Below are positions 1-8,130 of a stretch of 53,415 bases of DNA, in pieces; positions within the stretch are counted from its first letter, which is position 1, and every line of letters begins with the position of its first letter. This stretch comes from Eisenbergiella porci (GTDB lineage Bacteria > Bacillota > Clostridia > Lachnospirales > Lachnospiraceae). Made by a program: the position numbers and the translations under genes. Location: NCBI RefSeq assembly GCF_009696275.1, contig NZ_VUMI01000040.1:1-53415 (forward strand), given 5' to 3'. A model generated the notes under the pieces. The model ran no database searches and was not told the origin of the DNA. It worked only from the letters and a program-made list of their open reading frames with translations.

Positions 1-206
1 TATCCCTGATGCTCCTTTCCTGCTTTTGTTCTAAACGTCGCATCAGGATCGGAAGGATTCTGCAACATACCGGAATGAAATCCCCCATCCTCCTTTGTAC
101 GGAGACGGCGAACTGCTTCATCTACAATGGTCTGTTCTGAAAGACAACGAATCAAAAGCTGATATTCTGTGACATCATCATAATCTGATCCACAGACAGA
201 CAGCAA
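1..206. repeat. Left copy of a 206-bp terminal inverted repeat
   Basis: The first 206 bases are the exact reverse complement of the last 206 (53210-53415). Both copies lie inside the same IS transposase coding sequence and stop at the identical base at the window edge. This is seen directly in the sequence. The likely cause is a contig broken at a multi-copy IS rather than a natural linear-replicon terminus, because the repeat is an internal piece of a gene and not an IS end. Confidence 0.95.
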
Positions 207-899
207 TTCATCCGCATCCTCAAGGACCGTTTTTAACTGATTATCTGTTTCTGAATCGTTGTTATAGTAAAAGGTTCTGTTGTAATCATTCGGATCACAA
301 TAATGATCAAATTTCTTTGGCAGATCTTTCTGATTGTTTTTATGAAGGTAAATGACCATTTTTGCCACACAGGTATAGAGCAGCTCCGTGCGGCTGAGCT
401 TTCGGATGTTTGCAGCGATCATCATGGAGTCCATCCGTTTAATACGTGGATTGATATCCATCATTTTTGCAATCTTATCACTTAGACCGACAATACAGTT
501 ATGAAGCAAATCCACACCATAAACTGACTCGTAATCATAACAGCGCTTGCGGAAACGAGAAAGACTTTTATCGCTCAGAGGCTGTTCTTCATAACTTGTC
601 GTGTGAAGAGCATACTGATACCGTGGATCCAGCATCAAATTTTCAACAATCTCGTCATCCGATATGCCGAAAACTTCCTTAATAATCAATGCACCAATGC
701 AAACATTAACCGGTGTATTTGGTCTTGAGGCATTTGAAGAATACAAAACAGCAAAAGGTTCTTCATCAATAGAGGGGAAAATATCCTCTGAAAATGTTTT
801 CGCCCATGAGCGTTCTAATGCTTGCTGTTCACGACAAGTAAGCCCGCTATAACTATCTGTAAGAGATAACTGCTGATAAGAGTTTATTCTGAATGCCAT
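1..899 (-). CDS. IS1182-like transposase, N-terminal part, cut by the window edge
   Basis: About 299 residues can be read on the minus strand from the ATG at 899-897, preceded by an AAAGGTGG ribosome site, and the frame runs open off the left edge. The N-terminus (MAFRINSYQQLSLTDSY) and the following segment with PNTPVNVCIGALIIK and SDDEIVENLMLDPRY fit the InsH/DUF772 N-terminal domain of IS1182/IS5-like DDE transposases. The catalytic domain with most of the DDE triad lies beyond the edge. The gene starts only 118 bp past the stop of the last CRISPR effector gene and has the same orientation, so the IS lies directly at the 3' end of that operon and may have displaced further cas genes. No clear terminal inverted repeat of the IS could be defined in 900-1016. 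Confidence 0.85.
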   Translation of the reverse strand, partial: MAFRINSYQQLSLTDSYSGLTCREQQALERSWAKTFSEDIFPSIDEEPFAVLYSSNASRPNTPVNVCIGALIIKEVFGISDDEIVENLMLDPRYQYALHTTSYEEQPLSDKSLSRFRKRCYDYESVYGVDLLHNCIVGLSDKIAKMMDINPRIKRMDSMMIAANIRKLSRTELLYTCVAKMVIYLHKNNQKDLPKKFDHYCDPNDYNRTFYYNNDSETDNQLKTVLEDADELLSVCGSDYDDVTEYQLLIRCLSEQTIVDEAVRRLRTKEDGGFHSGMLQNPSDPDATFRTKAGKEHQG

Positions 900-1016
900 T
901 CGTATTTACCACCTTTACTTGATAAACACAGTATATCACACCGAGCAAGAAATAGAGTGTTTGTGTAAAATTTTCAAGGTACTATTATAGGGCTTTTGAC
1001 CCCAACATCATCTCCA

Positions 1017-1985
1017 TTAATAATTCATAGGAAGCATAAATGCGTTGCCAAAAAGAATTGCATTCTCATCGAAAACTGACTGTATACATTTCCCTGCTGA
1101 CCCAGGATCCCCAAGAGGGTATATGATGCTTCCCTGCTGGATAAAGCTGACCACTTGTCCGCAGACATCCTTTTCCCATCCGCCCGGCATATGAAATGGG
1201 CGCCTTTCTGATGTAAAGATTTTTAAATAAGACTTATTAAAATCTATTTTATCCGGTAGCAACATTCCCAGATTCAGATATCTTACTGCATTGGATTCGC
1301 TTATCCGTGAAACGGCAGTAATATCCTTTATGACAAAAGTATTCATTCCCTGTGAAGAGCGGGCGCCCAGAAAGAATAACCGTTCCTGTTCCTGTGCTTT
1401 TTTTATTATCTGAATAAGTTGCTCCATCTTTTCGCCCTTATCCGCTCCTAAATAAAAACAGAAATCTGTTACCTGTGACCTTTCCTCTCTCCCACCGCTT
1501 ATTCGTACTTCTTCCACAATACATTCAGGTACTGAATATATTTCCGGATCCAGTCCGGGAAGCCCATATTGCAAGCTTTCCAGGGAAGCATGAATCTGGT
1601 GGGAATTATAAACACTTATATATGGGTATGAGTTTTCTATCTGCTGTGGATTATCCATCATTTGCATGATTTTATTCTCATCCATATATTGTCTTTGCTT
1701 AATCGCTTTATACAGCTTTTTGGGTTCAGCTATTCCATCTGATTTATCCACACAATCCAGAAACCAGGTCTGAGGAACAGGAAGAAAACCCTCCGGCAGC
1801 ATATCTGACAGGGAACAGAAAACCTTTCTTTCTTTTACATCTGCAACAAAGCTGCCCGCATTCTCAGAGGTGGTATATTCCCCAAGCAAATAGGTAAGCG
1901 CCCCAAATATTTTTTGTGAATCAGGAAGCTGTGTTAGTCTGCCCTTTAATTTCATCCCGACTTTGTAGGTACGAATTTCCTCCAT
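1017..1985 (-). CDS. Csm4-like RAMP protein (Cas5 group) of a type III CRISPR effector
   Basis: This is the last gene of the effector operon. The start chosen is the ATG at 1985, eight bases after the stop of the Csm3-like gene, with GGGAGAG upstream; an in-frame start farther upstream (2069) would overlap that gene. The protein has about 322 residues, usual for Csm4. The C-terminal half carries a glycine-rich RAMP-like motif, LGARSSQGMNTFVI, resembling the G-R-S-S-G-x-x-F segment by which Csm4 proteins are recognised. By family, Csm4 caps the 5' handle of the crRNA and contacts Cas10. The assignment rests on position, size and this motif only. It could equally be called Csx10- or Cmr3-like. 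Confidence 0.65.
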   Translation of the reverse strand: MEEIRTYKVGMKLKGRLTQLPDSQKIFGALTYLLGEYTTSENAGSFVADVKERKVFCSLSDMLPEGFLPVPQTWFLDCVDKSDGIAEPKKLYKAIKQRQYMDENKIMQMMDNPQQIENSYPYISVYNSHQIHASLESLQYGLPGLDPEIYSVPECIVEEVRISGGREERSQVTDFCFYLGADKGEKMEQLIQIIKKAQEQERLFFLGARSSQGMNTFVIKDITAVSRISESNAVRYLNLGMLLPDKIDFNKSYLKIFTSERRPFHMPGGWEKDVCGQVVSFIQQGSIIYPLGDPGSAGKCIQSVFDENAILFGNAFMLPMNY

Positions 1986-1992
1986 GTGACAC

Positions 1993-2712
1993 TCACTCTC
2001 CCAATATCTTAACATGTATTTTCCCATAGCCGCGGCTTCCGGAATTTCCCAACCGATACACGCCTTCATTAAATTTTAATAATACGCTCTCTACAAACTT
2101 TTTAATCTCTGCTTCGCTTAAATCATATTCTTCCAATGCATTCAGATGGTAAAAAATGATCTCCCCGCTAAAGGCTATTCCCGGACGCACTGTTTTGTAG
2201 GTACGGGGATTAGACGAAATTTTATCCGGATCGTCCTGATTTTTTATTGTATTTTTTGTATCGACAGAAAATGGGGCTTTTTCTTTTGGATCTTTCATAT
2301 TAAAGTCACTAAAAATAAGCTTGGGAGTATCATTAAATGCTTTGATACCAAAAAGATATTGAGCCGAAGCATTATTAATTGCATCATCCATTTTTGCTTC
2401 CAGCCGGCTTAAACGCTCTGCCAAACTGCCATTATTTGTTTCCTGCATTTTTTTATTTTGCTCATAGCTATTTCTTTTTAAATTTTCCAGATATCTTTTA
2501 TAGCTTTCTTTTATCTTAACGGCAATTTCTTCACTTTCCATATCCCTGACAATTTTGCGCATGGTTCCCTTAATGGAAGATGCGGGAATCTGAGGACGGT
2601 TATTATAATCCGTTTTGGTATATAAATCAATGCCTCCGATTTCAAAGGTTGAAGGATTATCACCGATAAAAAGATTAGCCTCTGTGATAATTTCTGCTCT
2701 TATTCTTTCCAT
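1993..2712 (-). CDS. csm3: Csm3-like RAMP protein (Cas7 backbone) with conserved catalytic Asp
   Basis: The start at 2712 is preferred because AAAGGAAAG lies just upstream; the upstream reading to 2775 has no site. This gives 239 residues. Residues 1-45 align by eye with Csm3: FIGD near 15-18, IGGID at 25-29, and IPASSIKG, the counterpart of IPGSSLKG. The Asp of IGGID (D29) sits where Streptococcus thermophilus Csm3 has its RNA-cleaving D33. Near the C-terminus LGNSGSRGYGKI is the Gly-rich RAMP loop. A Lys/Glu-rich segment around residues 60-115 looks helical and is inserted relative to short Csm3 proteins. The gene overlaps the cas10 end by 38 bp, indicating translational coupling. Known role: filament subunit that binds crRNA and cuts target RNA every six nucleotides. 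Confidence 0.85.
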   Translation of the reverse strand: MERIRAEIITEANLFIGDNPSTFEIGGIDLYTKTDYNNRPQIPASSIKGTMRKIVRDMESEEIAVKIKESYKRYLENLKRNSYEQNKKMQETNNGSLAERLSRLEAKMDDAINNASAQYLFGIKAFNDTPKLIFSDFNMKDPKEKAPFSVDTKNTIKNQDDPDKISSNPRTYKTVRPGIAFSGEIIFYHLNALEEYDLSEAEIKKFVESVLLKFNEGVYRLGNSGSRGYGKIHVKILGE

Positions 2713-4717
2713 TTGCTTTCCTTTCTTTACTTTTGTTGGACGGGTATAATTTTTTATAAGCCAGGAGCATATCATGATACCTATAAAAAAGCATTAGGCT
2801 GTCAATATAATCGTCAGTCCACAATCCTGTAATCGATGCAAATTTGCAGAAGATATTCCTATCAAACGGCGCCATAGGAGGGACTTTATGCTCACTTTGT
2901 TTTTTCTCCAGCAGTTCTTTATATTCTTCCCAGTTTCTGTTTTCGGACATCTCTATCATTGATGCACACATCTCAACATCGGGTCCTGTTTTTTTCATTC
3001 TGAAGAACATTGATGGAGTTATTTTTCTTTTCAGGAATACCGGAATTCGTTTATCATCTGAAGTCATATAAGATGTAAAGCTAATAAAAGACGACCTTAT
3101 CGTTTCAGCTGCCGAAAATGGTTCCTTGCGCCATTTTAATTCTTTATCCAGATTCTGCTTATATAAATACTGTAATGCCCGATCAAATACAGCTTTTCTG
3201 ATTCTTTTTGAGATCTTCCCGTCATACTCACTACAAGATAGTGGATGCTCATCCGTCAATTTGAACCGCTCATCGCAAAACAGAAGAAGCAGCCTTACAT
3301 ATGCCTCCAGCTTCCTGCGGTGTTTTTTATCGAAATGCAAACTGTAAACAGCTTTGTCTGAGGCATTTTTTGTAATGACAGTCACCTGCCTCAACAGGGC
3401 TTCCAGCAGCAAAAGCTCTCCTTCTCTCAGCTGTTTATCCGCACTGCCAAGATATTGAGGAATCATATGGTACAAAACAGCATTACTGTATTTGACAGAA
3501 GTACTGCAAATGGATGGATCCGTAATTTTATTCAACAAACCATAAAGGAAATAATGTGCTGGGAATTTTTTTACTATTAACAAATTAAGCGTATGTACTG
3601 TCTTTATAAAATTTGGCCAGCTTAAATAACCTGCATCATCGCCATCGGCTATTTTACAAACCGAATCGTAAAAAGTATATCCGCCCAAACACAGTTTGGC
3701 AACAGATTCATTTACTTCACTTTCGAAAGTAAGCTTCATCTTTTTAGCCGTATCCAGTTCATTCTGTACACGTTCAAAATAGTATCTGATGGGTTCTCTG
3801 TTAAAAGATATATCTATCCCCAGGCTTATTGAGAGCTTATCAGCCCATTCCAACTTCTCAAGCTTATCATTTATGTTATTCAATAATGTCTTGCATAAGT
3901 CCACACCATTTTGCAAATGCGAAACAGGAACTGCAAACATGATATCGTCCCCGGCTAAATATAAAGGGTAAATCTTAAAGTCGGGATTTTTTTCCTGCAG
4001 CCTTTCTACCTCTTTTTCCAGGGCATCCAAATTGATTGTCTCTGAAAGGATTTTACTGACCGAATCATATATTCTGTAATCGCTGATATTTTTAAAAATA
4101 TTTCCCATACCATCCAGGTCGGCCTTGATGACTGCAATTCGGAAATGGTTTGCATTTACATCCTCTGTATCAGGACATAGCTTATTAATATTTTTTACAA
4201 AAGCATGGTATTCACTGTTATCGTAGAAATACAAACTTTTTTCTGTTTTTCGGAATTGGAAAAGCAGTTCCTTATGCTCCTCAATGATTTTATTCATGCA
4301 TTCTTTATGACGAATACGGCTTTTACTCTCCTTAACAGCCTCCAGCCTGTCATTTTCAGATGTAATATCTTTCTGAAAACATTCATATTTCATCAGCAGC
4401 TTCCCGCCAAAATTTACATAATACCATTGAAAAAGCTCTCCCAGCTTTATCCGGATTTCTTCTTCCCGCAAAGTTGTAGTAAATACACAGGAGCCGGAGC
4501 ACTGAAGCAAAATTTCGTTTATAAATCCGGAAAATACACCTTTTTCCCCATCTAATCCCACCTTCCGATAAAAATCGTCTGAAATCATCCGTGATGAGCT
4601 GATAATGCTTTTCAGCGTATTATTATTTGACTGCAATTCCTGTTCCTGCGCATGAATTGCATAATACAAAAAAACCTGCACTTTATCGATTGCTATCGAA
4701 ACTACATTAACCGTCAT
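2675..4717 (-). CDS. cas10: Cas10-like protein lacking an HD nuclease domain, AGDD palm motif
   Basis: The protein has 680 residues. A first degenerate palm domain is suggested by IAIDKVQVFLY at residues 8-18. The second palm carries IKADLDGMG (197-205) and LYLAGDDIMF (252-261), i.e. the metal-binding Asp of the first motif and an AGDD variant of the GGDD cyclase motif. The second Gly and both Asp are kept, so cyclic-oligoadenylate synthesis is plausible; AG variants are active in the related GGDEF family. No N-terminal HD motif or zinc-finger cysteine set is visible, so the usual DNA-cutting activity of Cas10 is probably missing. The start at 4717 overlaps the upstream nuclease gene by 11 bp. 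No Csm6/Csx1-type cOA receptor is found in the window. Confidence 0.85.
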   Translation of the reverse strand: MTVNVVSIAIDKVQVFLYYAIHAQEQELQSNNNTLKSIISSSRMISDDFYRKVGLDGEKGVFSGFINEILLQCSGSCVFTTTLREEEIRIKLGELFQWYYVNFGGKLLMKYECFQKDITSENDRLEAVKESKSRIRHKECMNKIIEEHKELLFQFRKTEKSLYFYDNSEYHAFVKNINKLCPDTEDVNANHFRIAVIKADLDGMGNIFKNISDYRIYDSVSKILSETINLDALEKEVERLQEKNPDFKIYPLYLAGDDIMFAVPVSHLQNGVDLCKTLLNNINDKLEKLEWADKLSISLGIDISFNREPIRYYFERVQNELDTAKKMKLTFESEVNESVAKLCLGGYTFYDSVCKIADGDDAGYLSWPNFIKTVHTLNLLIVKKFPAHYFLYGLLNKITDPSICSTSVKYSNAVLYHMIPQYLGSADKQLREGELLLLEALLRQVTVITKNASDKAVYSLHFDKKHRRKLEAYVRLLLLFCDERFKLTDEHPLSCSEYDGKISKRIRKAVFDRALQYLYKQNLDKELKWRKEPFSAAETIRSSFISFTSYMTSDDKRIPVFLKRKITPSMFFRMKKTGPDVEMCASMIEMSENRNWEEYKELLEKKQSEHKVPPMAPFDRNIFCKFASITGLWTDDYIDSLMLFYRYHDMLLAYKKLYPSNKSKERKANGKNKSRNYHRG

Positions 4718-5594
4718 TCTTTCTATTTTCTCCTTTTTGGTTGAACATTCTTACATATTCCCGGTGTGGAAACAGTATAGGATTATTAATCAACATCAAA
4801 AGCTGATTCAGCTGAAAATTAAACGTCAGAAGTGAAGCCTGTCTATTTTTTTCTCCCAAGATCTCATAATCTTTAAGGCTGATAGTTTCTAACTCTTTTT
4901 CCCCATTGATGTTGGTAGTATTGATTTCCTGACTACATTGATAGAAATTGAGCTCTCTGTACCAGTCTTTCAATGTTCTAAAGGCTTCGGTAACAGTGAT
5001 TTTCAAATGAGAATCCGTCCTGTCACGTTTGACTGCCGTAAGGATAAAATCGAACATATTCGATTCTATTACTTCCTTTCCAACGTTTTCGCTCATACTG
5101 CATAATATTCTGAGCGGTCTTGTTGACTGTTGTGCCGGGGCCGGCCCTATTGCGATATAATTCGCAAGCCTTGCTATGGATCCGGTCGCTGTTCTCAGCT
5201 TTACTATGCTGTCATACCAGGCTTTTATTGTTTCAGTTTTAATATTCTGGCTTTTGCATTCTACAATTGCTGCTACTGCTTCTATCGGAATAAACTTAAT
5301 TCTTCCGTAACGAAATATGTATGGAGTATAAGTCTCATCAAAAATAGCGAGATCAACCTCATGGGAAACATTCTTCTGAGAATCAATGATAAAAACAGAG
5401 CGTTCTATCACAAACTTTTTGGGTAAAATCGCTTCAAACACCTGGCTCCATACTTCTTCTCTTTCAGTTCCTATCGTGGTTCCATGTAATGCGTGTTTCA
5501 TATATAACTGCTCAACAATCGAACTTTCCAGTTGTTGATAATTTGTAATAATGTCAGGTATTATTTTATTTTTTCGTTCTCCGTTGTTGTTCAT
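4707..5594 (-). CDS. DUF6602-like PD-(D/E)xK nuclease leading the type III operon
   Basis: 295 residues. The core is EVDLAIFDE (79-87) followed by a strand with PIEAVAAIVECKSQ (103-116). D81, E112 and K114 form a standard PD-(D/E)xK active site, and E105 lies on the preceding helix. The overall layout matches what I know as DUF6602, a family of restriction-endonuclease-like proteins of unknown role. No CARF or transmembrane segment is seen, so it is not a recognisable cOA-activated effector such as Can1/Card1. It is the first gene of the operon and overlaps cas10 by 11 bp, which argues that the two act together. Inference: it may supply the DNA cutting that the HD-less Cas10 lacks. A TATAAT box on the minus strand (5653-5648) lies 55 bp upstream. 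Confidence 0.75.
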   Translation of the reverse strand: MNNNGERKNKIIPDIITNYQQLESSIVEQLYMKHALHGTTIGTEREEVWSQVFEAILPKKFVIERSVFIIDSQKNVSHEVDLAIFDETYTPYIFRYGRIKFIPIEAVAAIVECKSQNIKTETIKAWYDSIVKLRTATGSIARLANYIAIGPAPAQQSTRPLRILCSMSENVGKEVIESNMFDFILTAVKRDRTDSHLKITVTEAFRTLKDWYRELNFYQCSQEINTTNINGEKELETISLKDYEILGEKNRQASLLTFNFQLNQLLMLINNPILFPHREYVRMFNQKGENRKNDG

Positions 5595-5675
5595 TGTACT
5601 TCTCCTTATGTATTTGAGTGTTTTTGTAGGTGGGCAATGGGAGTTAAATTATAATATATTGGTAATTAGTGTAGG

Positions 5676-7951
5676 AATTCGATATATGAGGCTGTATAAG
5701 CCTCGACCAATGAAGGGGATGTAACAAGGCAGGATGTGCTATTTCAATCCACGAGGCTGTATAAGCCTCGACTGGAAAAGGCTCTTGCTGATGCTAACTA
5801 CTACGATTTCAATCCACGAGGCTGTATAAGCCTCGACCTTCACCTGGATGAGGAAAGTGAAATTAATCACGATTTCAATTCACGAGGCTGTATAAGCCTC
5901 GACGAGAGCCTAGAAACAATAAGTTTCAGCGGAAAGATTTCAATTCACGAGGCTGTATAAGCCTCGACCATAAACCACCTGGGACGGCGCCAACCGCACC
6001 AGGATTTCAATTCACGAGGCTGTATAAGCCTCGACCAATATGTTCTCTCGGCCTTACTATGGCCGGAATATTTCAATTCACGAGGCTGTATAAGCCTCGA
6101 CATTCCAGAGAAGGCGGGAAAACGCTACGGTTACAATTTCAATTCACGAGGCTGTATAAGCCTCGACGGGTAGATGATTTAGGGAGAATAGTCCTTCCTA
6201 AGATTTCAATTCACGAGGCTGTATAAGCCTCGACTGGTAAGGGCCGTGAACTTCGCTTTCTTACGTTCCTATTTCAATTCACGAGGCTGTATAAGCCTCG
6301 ACTGAATATCAAGCTGACAGATGCGCAGTTTTATATTTCAATTCACGAGGCTGTATAAGCCTCGACTATCTGGAGGGAGGATATCAGAAACCGTCTAAAG
6401 ATTTCAATTCACGAGGCTATATAAGCCTCGACGGTGTATGGCCTAATGTCCAGGGTGGGCATTGATATTTCAATTCACGAGGCTGTATAAGCCTCGACAA
6501 AAGCACAAGTCTGGCTGTGCTGGACGGAGAGGATTTCAATTCACGAGGCTGTATAAGCCTCGACGAGGATCTGTCAGATGCGCAAGCAGCCCAGGTGAAT
6601 TTCAATTCACGAGGCTGTATAAGCCTCGACGGATCCAAACATCCGAAAAGCGGAGGTTATAGTTGATTTCAATTCACGAGGCTGTATAAGCCTCGACTTT
6701 CCAATCCTTGAATCCAGAAACTATACCGTTATTTCAATTCACGAGGCTGTATAAGCCTCGACGCGGAACAGAGGGCAGGATATACCAGCAGAGAAATTTC
6801 AATTCACGAGGCTGTATAAGCCTCGACGTTGAAGATCTTCTTGAGACTCTTCAACATTAGATTATTTCAATTCACGAGGCTGTATAAGCCTCGACGCCCC
6901 AGTGCTACTAACACCAGAGCGGAATTAACTATTTCAATTCACGAGGCTGTATAAACCTCGACTTATAGGAGGGTTTTAAGAAAATGAATAAGAAAATTTC
7001 AATTCACGAGGCTGTATAAGCCTCGACTGGAAAAACCGATGAAGAAATTGTAACAACAAGAATTTCAATTCACGAGGCTGTATAAGCCTCGACTGAAATT
7101 ATTGCAGAAGCGGAAAATTACGCTAAAATTTCAATTCACGAGGCTGTATAAGCCTCGACCCTTCTCTCTCTGATGTTTGGATATGGGACGAAATTTCAAT
7201 TCACGAGGCTGTATAAGCCTCGACAATCAGCAGCCACGTAGCCAATATGCAGTATACAATTTCAATTCACGAGGCTGTATAAGCCTCGACTGGTATCCGG
7301 CATACGTAGCCTTCCCGGAAGGCAATTTCAATTCACGAGGCTGTATAAGCCTCGACTGTGCCAGCAGGCTGGCATACTTGTTGATGTAAATTTCAATTCA
7401 CGAGGCTGTATAAGCCTCGACTACGGAGGACAGAAAGCTTATTACATTGGCTGAATTTCAATTCACGAGGCTGTATAAGCCTCGACACTGCAGCTAAAGC
7501 TAAAGACCGAAAGGACCTTATTTCAATTCACGAGGCTGTATAAGCCTCGACGGCGTCCACTCAGGACTATCTATTTCAGCAGTAAATTTCAATTCACGAG
7601 GCTGTATAAGCCTCGACGCAGGCGTTCTCCATATGGTATCCCCGCAGGCAGAAATTTCAATTCACGAGGCTGTATAAGCCTCGACATCAACAGGGTAATA
7701 TGCCACAAATGCCTGTTGTAATTTCAATTCACGAGGCTGTATAAGCCTCGACGACGGACTGCATTTATAAAACAGCAAAGATAAAATATTTCAATTCACG
7801 AGGCTGTATAAGCCTCGACACTTTTAAAAGTGATATAATAATCTTAACAACAATTTCAATTCACGAGGCTGTATAAGCCTCGACGAGTCCGAAAACCAGT
7901 CCTTTCCCAGGATTGCAAGATTTCAATTCACGAGGCTGTATAAGCCTCGAC
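5676..7951 (-). CRISPR. CRISPR array 1: 35 repeats of 32 nt, 34 spacers, transcribed leftward
   Basis: Repeats start at 5676 (degenerate), 5741, 5806, 5872, 5937 and so on to 7920-7951. Spacers are 32-36 nt, mostly 33-35. On the transcribed minus strand each repeat is GTCGAGGC, loop TTATACA, GCCTCG, then TGAATTGAAAT: a six-base-pair stem and an ATTGAAAT 3' tag, the pattern of type I-C repeats. Orientation follows from the tag, from the degenerate leader-distal repeat at 5676, and from the leader found at 7952. The two oldest intact repeats (5741, 5806) end TGGATTGAAAT, while from 5872 on all end TGAATTGAAAT. Single-base variants occur at 6401 and 6931. No Cas6 or Cas5c processing enzyme is encoded nearby. 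Confidence 0.98.
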
Positions 7952-8122
7952 TGCAAAAATACACAACAAAATTCCTTTAAATTCTCCCAATAACATACTT
8001 ATTATACAACTCTCCCCGAAAGTTGTCATTATTATATTATTTTATATTTATATTATCCTATATTTCATCATTATACAAGTGCGAATCCCCCCGCAAAACT
8101 ATGGGCACTTATGATTCGCACC
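7952..8122 (-). promoter_or_regulatory. Leader and promoter of CRISPR array 1
   Basis: The leader is AT-rich and begins TGCAAAAATAC next to the newest repeat. On the minus strand a perfect TATAAT (8006-8001) stands 49 bp from the repeat, with ATGACA (8029-8024) 17 bp farther upstream, a good sigma-A promoter. From 8078 to 8122 an inverted repeat (AGTGCGAATC, 25 bases, GATTCGCACC) begins 126 bp from the repeat. Both elements recur at the same distances in the other two leaders, so they are probably leader functions: transcription, and integration or protein binding. Confidence 0.85.
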
Positions 8123-8130
8123 AGTATTTT

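Noticed and set aside
2675-4717. HD nuclease domain in Cas10
   Set aside because: No His-Asp pair in a suitable helix was found in the N-terminal 180 residues; the region reads as a degenerate palm domain.
5736-7389. Open frames with repeated RLYKPR, RGCISLD or RLIQPRELK motifs
   Set aside because: They are translations of CRISPR repeats and spacers, not genes.
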